Assembly (NCBI GenBank): GCA_012514775.1
Contig: JAAYZQ010000242.1
Location: 1-5,997, forward strand
Origin: Anaerolineaceae bacterium
GTDB lineage: Bacteria > Chloroflexota > Anaerolineae > JAAYZQ01
Direction: 5' to 3'
Length of the DNA stretch: 5,997 nucleotides
The notes beneath the pieces are model-generated. The model was not told where the DNA came from, did not search any database, and saw nothing but the letters and a program-made list of their open reading frames with translations. Shown one piece after another: positions 1 through 5,800 of the stretch (positions are counted from its first letter, which is position 1; each line of letters starts with the position of its first letter). A program made the translations under genes and the position numbers.

Positions 1-2125
1 AGCTGCGGTTGAAAGCGGCGGCAAAGGTGACGTGGTGGCCGGCCAGCCCCTCCCGCCGGGCAGCGTCCAGCTCGTCGGGCCAGCCCGCCAGGAAGGCCTC
101 GGCCGCCACGGGGCTGCGGTCGTACTCCCCGGCCAGCAGGGCGATGGCCAGGGGGTGGCCCTCGGTCTCGCGGGCAATGTCGGCCGCCAGCCGCCGGCCC
201 GCCGGCTCCTCCTTCCTGGCCCTGGTGCTGTGCTTCAGGAACAGCTCGGCGGCCGGGTCGGTCCGCAGCCCGGGCAGGGGCTCCCGCCCGGGAAAGACCA
301 CCTCGCCCGGCAGGCCCGCCGGGTGCTCCCGGCTGGTGAGCAGCAGGCGGGCGCCACCCTCGGCCACCTGGTAGACCAGGCGGTGGACGCCGGCGGCTTC
401 GTCCGCGGCGGCCCCGCGAGCCGCGCCCGGGAAGTGCCGGGCAAATTGCCCCGGGTTTGCCTTTCTGACCGCCGCCAGCAGCTCGGGGACCAGGGCGCGC
501 GTCCGGCAGTGGGCCAGCAGCGCGTCGATGGCGTCGTCGAGGCTGAACCCGGAGCCAAAGGCGGGGAGCGCCCCCTGGAGGGCGGGCGTCTCCTGGCACA
601 GGCGCCGCAGGCCCCGGTCGTCGACGAACGCCGCCCGCAGCAGGGCGCGCATGGCCGCCAGGTCCGTCCCCTCCGCCGCCGGGGGGCCGGCCTCCGCGCC
701 GGCGTCGCGCGCCCCGGCCGCCAGGGCCTGGAGGACGCTCTCGTAGTTGTCCAGGAGCAGCAGCCCGTCCCAGTCGCGCAGGGCGGCCAGGATCGCCTGC
801 GCCTGCGCGCCGGGGCCGGCGGCGGCCAGGCCCAGGGCCGCCTGCTCGCCCAGCAGGCCGCGCAGCAGGTCGCCGCGGAAGCGGGCGGCGTCCACCTCGC
901 CGCCGGCAAAGCTCAGCCCCAGGACGCCCCGGGCCCAGCGCCAGGCAAAGCGCTCGGCAAAGGCCGCGGCCAGGGCCGTCTTGCCCACGCCCCCGGTGCC
1001 CACCACGGTCACGACTTTGGCTCCCCCGCTATAGAGCCGGGCCAGGGCGTGCAGCTCGCCGTTGCGGCCCAGGATGGGGCGCGGCGGCTGCACCTCCTGG
1101 GGCAGGCTGCAGGCGCCCGGCAGGCCCAGGCGGTGGACCTCGGGCCGGCCGCCGGCCAGGGGCAGGGGCGTCCAGCCGCCGCGGGCGGCATAGCCCACGG
1201 GCAGGCCGGCGACGTCCGGCCTGCGGCGCATGGCCAGGCGCGCCCGGCGGAGCGCCTCGCCGAGGGGATGCCCTCCCAGCAGCATGCGGTACACGTTTGC
1301 TGCCAGCTCGTCGCTCAGATCGTCGGGGAACAAGCCCTGCATGCCGATGGCGGCCGGAATCCCGTCCAGGACCAGCGCCCGGGCCAGGTTGGACTGGCCC
1401 TCGGAGGTGCGGCAGGCACTCAAGAGGACCAGGCGCAGCACACCCCGGGACGGCATGGCCATCAGGTCGCGGCCCGGCAACGGGTCCGATCCGCCGTCGG
1501 CGTCCTCGAGCAGCAGGACGGCCGTCTCCCCGGCATCACTGGTTACGACGACGTTGCCGTGGCAGGCCAGGTGTAGCACCGCCGGGCCGCGTTCCAGCGC
1601 TTTGAGCAGGGCGTCCTGCGTGGGCGCAATCCGGAATCCTCTCAGGGCCTTGCCGCCCTCCTGCAGTGCCCGGCGGATGGCCCGCAGCTCGTCCTCCAGC
1701 TTCAGGCGGTAGCCCTCGCGGGGCTGCCCCTGCCCGTCCACCAGGGGGTCGGCGGCCAGGGCGACGAACTGCAGCTCGCCGCCGTTGCCCGGCGGCGGGG
1801 CGTCACGGTCCACCAGGCGCAGCAGGCCGTAGCGGCAGGCCAGCAACTGCCGGCCGGGCAGGGCGGCGAACTCCCAGGGGACCGCTTCGGCCTCGGCGTC
1901 GCAGGCCAGGAGGAGCAGGCGGTCGGGGTCGTCGTCCAGCAGGGCCAGGAGCTTCTCTCCGCCCAGGGCCGCGGCCAGGGCGCGTCCCTCGTCGTAGGCG
2001 CCGGCCTGGAGGGCGGGCAGGGCGGGCAGCGCGGCCAGGGGCGTGGGCCCGGCCAGGGGCCGGCCGCCCGACAGGGCAAAGAGCTGCCCTGCCTCGTCGG
2101 TGTGCAGCGTGACCTCTACGGACAT
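1..2125 (-). CDS. CHAT protease - NB-ARC/STAND NTPase fusion protein, 3' end cut by window
   Basis: Open from ATG 2125 to the window edge (708 codons, no stop). The start is set by GGAGG 5 nt upstream. The N-terminal part is a CHAT (caspase HetF associated with TPRs) peptidase: a PWE motif at 83-85, the His in HLACHG (H189) and the Cys in LLSACRTSEG (C238) form the expected catalytic dyad, followed by the typical GIPAAIGMQ stretch (255-263). A STAND/NB-ARC NTPase follows: GRNGEL near 353, Walker A GTGGVGKT 376-383, Walker B LLLLDNYE 455-462, TSRE 597-600 and GHPLAI 656-661. Between Walker B and TSR lies an extra helical module (about 488-566), listed separately. In this family the CHAT protease is usually the effector, the NTPase a nucleotide-controlled switch, and C-terminal repeats (TPR or WD40) the sensor; the sensor would lie off the left edge. 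No signal peptide or membrane segment is visible, so it is probably cytosolic. A role in conflict response or regulated cell death is inferred; the substrate is unknown. Confidence 0.9.
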   Translation of the reverse strand, partial: MSVEVTLHTDEAGQLFALSGGRPLAGPTPLAALPALPALQAGAYDEGRALAAALGGEKLLALLDDDPDRLLLLACDAEAEAVPWEFAALPGRQLLACRYGLLRLVDRDAPPPGNGGELQFVALAADPLVDGQGQPREGYRLKLEDELRAIRRALQEGGKALRGFRIAPTQDALLKALERGPAVLHLACHGNVVVTSDAGETAVLLLEDADGGSDPLPGRDLMAMPSRGVLRLVLLSACRTSEGQSNLARALVLDGIPAAIGMQGLFPDDLSDELAANVYRMLLGGHPLGEALRRARLAMRRRPDVAGLPVGYAARGGWTPLPLAGGRPEVHRLGLPGACSLPQEVQPPRPILGRNGELHALARLYSGGAKVVTVVGTGGVGKTALAAAFAERFAWRWARGVLGLSFAGGEVDAARFRGDLLRGLLGEQAALGLAAAGPGAQAQAILAALRDWDGLLLLDNYESVLQALAAGARDAGAEAGPPAAEGTDLAAMRALLRAAFVDDRGLRRLCQETPALQGALPAFGSGFSLDDAIDALLAHCRTRALVPELLAAVRKANPGQFARHFPGAARGAAADEAAGVHRLVYQVAEGGARLLLTSREHPAGLPGEVVFPGREPLPGLRTDPAAELFLKHSTRARKEEPAGRRLAADIARETEGHPLAIALLAGEYDRSPVAAEAFLAGWPDELDAARREGLAGHHVTFAAAFNRS
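428..664 (-). other. Segment encoding an EAD-like (death-fold type adaptor) domain inserted in the NTPase core
   Basis: Residues about 488-566 of the CHAT-STAND protein. Visible pattern: MRALLRAAF, then LRRLC (506-510), a Pro/Gly turn with FGSGFSLDDAIDALL (523-537), HCRTRALVPELLAAV, and a closing KANPGQFARHF (555-565). This spacing (short helix ending in an aromatic residue, LRxLC, G.S....I..LL..C, ELL..V...NP.Q(F/Y)) is what I remember of effector-associated domains described in bacterial NTP-dependent conflict systems, closest to the EAD1 type. Ala/Gly-rich, probably flexible stretches flank it on both sides (469-487 and 567-580). Walker B Asp459 to Arg599 of the TSR motif is 140 residues, considerably more than I would expect for an NB-ARC of this kind, and the excess is about the size of this module. 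The assignment comes from pattern memory only; the alternative is an ordinary lineage-specific helical insertion. Confidence 0.6.
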
Positions 2126-2130
2126 GGTCG

Positions 2131-2135
2131 CCTCC
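2131..2135 (-). promoter_or_regulatory. Ribosome binding site of the CHAT-STAND gene
   Basis: Minus-strand GGAGG followed by the 5-nt spacer CGACC and then ATG (2125-2123). It fixes the start codon; no competing start with a comparable site is seen just upstream. Confidence 0.75.
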
Positions 2136-2180
2136 GGAGCGATGGGTGGCTGGCGGGGCCGGGCCTGGAAGGACACAAGG

Positions 2181-2215
2181 CGGCGGCCACACCGATCCGC
2201 ATCGGGTGGCCGCCG
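2181..2215 (-). other. Strong stem-loop in the CHAT-STAND leader
   Basis: Near-perfect hairpin: arm 2181-2190 pairs with 2206-2215 (10 bp), a single bulged base at 2191, then CCGAT 2192-2196 pairs with ATCGG 2201-2205 around the tetraloop 2197-2200. Fifteen base pairs in all, mostly G-C. On the minus strand it lies in the predicted 5' leader, ending about 55 nt before the ATG. No T-run follows on either strand, so it does not look like a classic intrinsic terminator. It may be a leader control element, an mRNA-stabilising structure or a protein-binding site; nothing here distinguishes these. Confidence 0.7.
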
Positions 2216-2303
2216 GTCACGTCCTCTCCCTATGGTCGTGCCCCCGATGCACCGCGGTCAAAAAGCCCTGGCGAGAAGCGCCGCGCGAGGCTTGTCGCGA
2301 TGC

Positions 2304-2332
2304 ACTATACACCCATCGGGGCGGGGTGGCAA
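2304..2332 (-). promoter_or_regulatory. Predicted sigma70-type promoter of the CHAT-STAND gene
   Basis: On the minus strand TTGCCA (2332-2327) is followed by exactly 17 nt and TATAGT (2309-2304). Each hexamer differs from consensus (TTGACA, TATAAT) at one base and the spacing is optimal. Transcription would start near 2297, giving a leader of about 172 nt before the ATG at 2125. This is the best promoter match found upstream of the gene; no other was needed. Confidence 0.65.
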
Positions 2333-2375
2333 ATTCGGGAGGTCCCGGCCGGAAACGACGAGATCCCGCGTACCG

Positions 2376-2400
2376 GGAGCGCCGGCAGCTTGCCGGCTGG
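2376..2400 (+). repeat. Left arm of a 25-bp inverted repeat
   Basis: This arm reads GGAGCGCCGGCAGCT (2376-2390), then T, GCCGGC, T, GG. The reverse complement of 2581-2605 matches it at 23 of 25 positions. The arm also folds on itself: GCCGGCA 2381-2387 pairs with TGCCGGC 2391-2397 around a 3-nt loop. With the right arm it bounds a 230-bp segment. No convincing target-site duplication is seen outside the arms. Confidence 0.75.
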
Positions 2401-2434
2401 CTGTGCTTCCGGCTGCACTTCTGGCTGCTCCGGG
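2399..2434 (+). repeat. Short imperfect 12-bp tandem repeat, three units
   Basis: Three successive 12-mers begin with GGCTG: GGCTGTGCTTCC, GGCTGCACTTCT and GGCTGCTCCGGG. The first two match at 9 of 12 positions and the third has diverged after the first six bases. A minor feature, possibly replication slippage. Confidence 0.4.
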
Positions 2435-2483
2435 CGGATAACAAGCCGCCCTTGGCGCAGAATGCGGCGGGGCGCAAGGGGGT

Positions 2484-2570
2484 GAATCACTGAGGCACTG
2501 AGGGGGATGAGATCACTGAAGGGTAGCGCGCATCAGTGGGCTCAGTTCCTCTTCATCCTTTCAGTGATTC
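2484..2570. repeat. CACTGA/TCAGTG motif cluster with inverted ends
   Basis: CACTGA occurs at 2488-2493, 2496-2501 and 2514-2519 on the + strand. The reverse complement TCAGTG occurs at 2533-2538 and 2561-2566, with a near copy (TCAGTT) at 2542-2547. The outermost copies form an exact 10-bp inverted repeat, GAATCACTGA 2484-2493 and TCAGTGATTC 2561-2570, and the match continues through a G-run/C-run with a 1-nt bulge (2478-2483 and 2571-2576). Thus three forward copies face three reverse copies around a centre near 2527. It could be a folded nucleic-acid structure, a multi-site operator or part of a dispersed repeat. Confidence 0.7.
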
Positions 2571-2580
2571 TACCCCGCGG

Positions 2581-2605
2581 CCCGCCGGCGAGCTGCCGGC
2601 GCTCC
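2581..2605 (-). repeat. Right arm of the 25-bp inverted repeat
   Basis: The reverse complement of this stretch matches 2376-2400 at 23 of 25 positions, including the 15-mer GGAGCGCCGGCAGCT and the following GCCGGC. It lies directly next to the CACTGA/TCAGTG cluster on its left and the GTTGAAAC hairpin series on its right. Confidence 0.75.
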
Positions 2606-2618
2606 GGCGAGAAGGTTT

Positions 2619-2735
2619 GCCAGGCGTTGAAACGCCCGGCTGACACCGAAAACCCGTTGAAACGGGTTCGCACCACACGGGCTACGAACGCGTTTTTAAC
2701 GCGTTTCTGGTCCCAGACGCCGGTTTCAACCGGCG
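2619..2735. repeat. REP/BIME-like series of four hairpins around a GTTGAAAC core
   Basis: Hairpin 1: GGCGTT 2623-2628 / AACGCC 2631-2636, loop GA, extended past an A-C mismatch by GCC 2619-2621 / GGC 2638-2640. Hairpin 2: AACCCGTT 2651-2658 / AACGGGTT 2661-2668, loop GA. Hairpin 3: AACGCGTT 2687-2694 / AACGCGTT 2698-2705, loop TTT. Hairpin 4: CGCCGGTT 2718-2725 / AACCGGCG 2728-2735, loop TC. The core GTTGAAAC recurs (2626-2633, 2656-2663, inverted at 2723-2730, degenerate at 2692-2700), while the outer stem bases differ but stay complementary. Centres are about 30, 36 and 30 bp apart. This resembles repetitive extragenic palindromes or mosaic elements, which in other bacteria are moved by RAYT transposases; no transposase is in the window. 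Confidence 0.75.
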
Positions 2736-2765
2736 GCGCAGCGGAGGCCTGAGCAGTTACCCCAA

Positions 2766-2776
2766 AGATTAAATCT
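2766..2776. promoter_or_regulatory. 11-bp palindrome upstream of the dnaE promoter
   Basis: AGATT-A-AATCT is a perfect dyad in an AT-rich island, about 20 bp upstream of the dnaE -35 area. Its position would suit an operator or activator site, but it is short and could be chance. Confidence 0.3.
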
Positions 2777-2796
2777 CCGGAACCGCCCCCCGGCGC

Positions 2797-2826
2797 TTTC
2801 CCGGGCCGGCCAAAGTATGGTATAAT
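2797..2826 (+). promoter_or_regulatory. Predicted dnaE promoter with extended -10
   Basis: A perfect TATAAT at 2821-2826 is preceded by TGg (2818-2820), which makes an extended -10 element. The -35 region is poor (TTTCCC at 2797-2802, 18-nt spacer), as often seen with extended -10 promoters. Transcription would start near 2833, leaving a leader of about 25 nt that just covers the ribosome site. Confidence 0.7.
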
Positions 2827-2844
2827 CGAAGGGACTTCATGCAC

Positions 2845-2849
2845 GGGAG
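2845..2849 (+). promoter_or_regulatory. dnaE: Ribosome binding site of dnaE, supporting a GTG start
   Basis: GGGAG is followed by 8 nt and GTG at 2858. The nearby ATG at 2839 is out of frame with dnaE, so this site and the conserved N-terminus together fix the GTG start. Confidence 0.65.
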
Positions 2850-2857
2850 CCCGCGGG

Positions 2858-5800
2858 GTGGATTTCGTTCACTTGCACGTCCATAGCGATTTTTCGTTGC
2901 TCGACGGCCTGGGCAAGGTGAAGGACCTCATCCAGGCGGCGGCGAGCATGGGCATGCCCGCACTGGCCCTCACCGACCACGGCGTCATGTTTGGCGTCCT
3001 CCACTTTTACCACGCGGCCCAGAAGGCGGGCATCAAGCCCATCGTCGGCTGCGAGATCTATGTGGCGCCCCGGGGCATGACCGACCGCGACCCGCAGCAG
3101 GACACCAGGCCGGCCCACCTGCTGCTCCTGGCCGAGAACCAGGCGGGCTACCACAACCTGATGCAGATCGCCACCGCGGCCCAGCTCGAGGGCTTTTACT
3201 ACAAGCCCCGCGTCGACCGCCCTTTCCTGGCCGCCCACGCCGAGGGGCTCATCGCCCTCTCGTCGTGCGGCTCGGGCGAGGTGCCCCGCCACTTTCAGCA
3301 CGGCCGCCCCGACAGGGCCGCCGAGGCCGCCGCCTGGTACCGGGACGTCTTTGGCCCGGACAACTTTTTCCTGGAGCTTCAGGAGCACGACCTGCCCGAC
3401 ATGGTGGCCGTGAACCGCGGCCTGGTGGAGCTGAGCCGCCAGACAGGCATCCCCCTGGTGGCCACCAACGACGTCCACTACGTGCGGCGCGACCAGGCCT
3501 ACGCCCACGAGGTGCTCCTCAGCATCCAGACGGGCAAGACGATGACCTCCCCCGACCGCCTGCGCATGAACAACGACAGCTATTACCTGAAGAGCGCGGA
3601 CGAGATGGCGGCCCTCTTTCCCGACCTGCCGGAGGCCCTGGGGAACACGCTCCTCATCGCCGAGCGCTGCAACGTGGACCTGGCGCCCAGCGGCTTTCAC
3701 CTGCCCCGCCTGGACGTGCCCCAGGGCTACACGGCCGAGACCTACCTGCGGCACCTGACCGAGACCGGGCTGCAGCGCCTGTACGGCGAGGCCGCCGCGG
3801 GCGAGGCGGTCCGCAATCGCCTGGACCACGAGCTGCGTATCATCCACGACATGGGCTTTGACGTCTATTTCCTCATCGTCTGGGACCTGTGCCAGTTCGC
3901 CCGCGAGAAGGACATGTGGTGGAACGTGCGCGGCTCGGCGGCGGGCAGCATCGTGGCCTACGGGCTGGGCATCACCAACCTGGACCCCCTGGAGCACAAT
4001 CTGATCTTTGAGCGGTTCCTGAACCCGGGCCGCGTGACCATGCCCGACATCGACCTGGACTTTCCCGACGACCGCCGCGAGGAGATGATCCGCTACACCG
4101 TGGAAAAGTATGGCGCCGACAAGGTGGCGCAGATCATCACCTTTGGCACCCTGGGCCCCAAGGCCGCCGTCCGCGACGTGGGACGCGCCCTGGACATTCC
4201 CCTGGGCGAGGTGGACAAGGTGGCGCGCCTGGTGCCCGGCGGTCCCGGCGCCAGGCTGGAGGAGGCCATCACCCAGGTGCCCGAGCTGCGGCAAATGTAC
4301 GAGGGCATCGACTACGTCCGCACCCTGGTGGACACGGCCCTGGAGGTGGAGGGCGTCTCGCGCCACGCCAGCACCCACGCCGCCGGCGTGGTCATCACCG
4401 ACAAGCCCCTGGTGGAGTACACGCCGCTCCACCGGCCGACGCGGGGCGCCGACGAGGGGCTGCCCGTCACCCAGTACACCATGGACGTGCTGGAGGACAC
4501 GGGCCTGCTCAAGGTCGATTTCCTGGGGCTCAGCACCCTGACCATCATGCGCCGCGCCGTGGACCTGATCCGCGAGCGCCACGGCACGACCTTTACGCAG
4601 AACGACATTCCCCTGGACGACCCGGACACCTACCGCCTGCTGTCCAGCGGCGAGGTGACGGGCATCTTCCAGGTGGAATCGGCCGGCATGCGCCGCGTGC
4701 TGACCTCCATGCGCCCGACCAAATTCGACCACATCGTCGCCGTCCTGGCCCTCTACCGCCCGGGCCCCATGGAGTTCATCGACGACTATATCGCCGGGCT
4801 GCAGGGCAAGGAGCCGGAGTACATCCACCCGGCCCTGAAGCCCATCCTGGGCGAGACCTTTGGCATCTGCGTCTACCAGGAGCAGATCATCCGCATCCTG
4901 ACCGACATCGGCGGCTACACGCCGGGCGAGGCCGACCTGGTGCGCAAGGCGGTCGGCAAAAAGATCCGGGAGCAGCTCGTCCTCCACCGCGAGAGCTTTG
5001 TGCGGGGCGCCCACGAGCACAGCGGCATGGACGAAGAGTCGGCCCACCGCATCTTTGACGCCTTCGAGTACTTTGCCCGCTACGGCTTTAACAAGGCCCA
5101 CGCCTCCGACTATGCCATCATCACCGTGCAGACGGCCTATCTGAAGGCCCACTACCCGGTGGAGTACATGACGGCGCTGCTGACGGTGGAGCAGGGCAAC
5201 ACCGAAAAGGTGGGGCTGCTCATCGCCGAGGCGCGGCGCCTGGGCATCGAGGTGCTGCCGCCCTGCGTCAACAAGAGCGGCATCGGGTTTACCATCGAGG
5301 AGGATGAGGGCAAGGCGGCCATTCGCTACGGGCTGGGGGCCATCAAGAACGTGGGCGAGGGGCCGGTGGAGGCCATCCTGGAGGCCCGCCGCTCCGCGAC
5401 TCCCGATGGTCGCCGAGAGGAGCCCTTTGCCGACGTCGACGACTTTTGCCAGCGGGTGGACCTGCGCCAGGTGAACCGCCGGGCGCTGGAGTGCCTGGTC
5501 AAGGCCGGCGCCCTGGCCGGCATGGGCACCCGCGCCCAGCTCCTGGCGGTCATGGACCGCATGATCAGCATCAGCCAGCAGGCCCACGGCGCCGCCCTGC
5601 AGTTCTCCATGTTCGACATGGATGCCTTTGCCGACACGGCCCGGCTGGCGGCCGACCTGCCCGACGTGCCCGACGTCTCGCGCCGCGAGGCCCTGAGCTG
5701 GGAGAAGGAGCTGGTGGGCGCCTACATCTCGGACCATCCCCTGTCGCGGGTGTGGGCCACCCTGGAGAACACCATCACCGTCCTCAGCGGCCAGGTGGAC

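Larger units (their letters stand above)
2126..2857. other. Divergent intergenic region without a credible protein gene
   Basis: This 732-bp stretch separates the two divergent starts. It holds, in order, the CHAT leader with its hairpin (2181-2215), the CHAT promoter (2304-2332), a repeat-rich block (2376-2735) and the dnaE promoter (2797-2826). Besides the repeats listed individually, there is a small hairpin GGGCGG 2432-2437 / CCGCCC 2446-2451. Open frames of 60-132 codons occur on both strands, but they run through the palindromes, have no good ribosome site and show low-complexity Arg/Pro/Gly-rich translations, so I do not call them genes. No tRNA or rRNA is visible. As the flanking genes diverge, the hairpins in the middle cannot be terminators of either gene. 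Confidence 0.75.

Noticed and set aside
32..1576. 514-codon open frame on the + strand opposite the CHAT-STAND gene
   Set aside because: This is also an in-register shadow; it ends exactly where the CHAT gene uses a CTA leucine codon. Its translation is low-complexity Gln/Gly/Ala with no domain.
2181..2215. Leader hairpin as an intrinsic terminator
   Set aside because: No run of T follows the stem on either strand.
2245..2305. Direct repeat CGATGCAC at 2245-2252 and 2298-2305, the second overlapping the CHAT -10
   Set aside because: An 8-bp repeat is expected by chance in a GC-rich region of this length, and there is no further extension or dyad.
2626..2663. GTTGAAAC copies as possible CRISPR repeat ends
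   Set aside because: GTTGAAAC is a common end of CRISPR repeats, but here only two direct copies exist, the flanking bases differ between copies and pair within each hairpin, and there is no conserved 28-37 nt repeat or regular spacers.
2542..2844. 100-codon minus-strand and 81-codon plus-strand frames (2507-2752) over the repeat block
   Set aside because: Both run through the palindromes, lack convincing ribosome sites, and their translations reflect the repeat. If similar proteins are annotated in other genomes, they are probably translated copies of the same repeat.
2839..2886. Short frame starting at ATG 2839, overlapping the dnaE start (15 codons)
   Set aside because: The predicted transcription start near 2833 leaves no room for a ribosome site before this ATG. 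It is out of frame with dnaE and looks like chance.
3921..3955. RGSAAGS in place of RGSGAGS in the DnaE palm
   Set aside because: I recall this Gly-to-Ala variant in several bacterial DnaE proteins, so it is not a sign of inactivation.
2837..5737. 966-codon open frame antisense to dnaE
   Set aside because: It is in register with dnaE codons, so it stays open simply because dnaE uses no TTA, CTA or TCA codons there. Its translation is a Val/Gly/His/Ala-rich shadow with no recognisable domain, and dnaE on the + strand is unambiguous.
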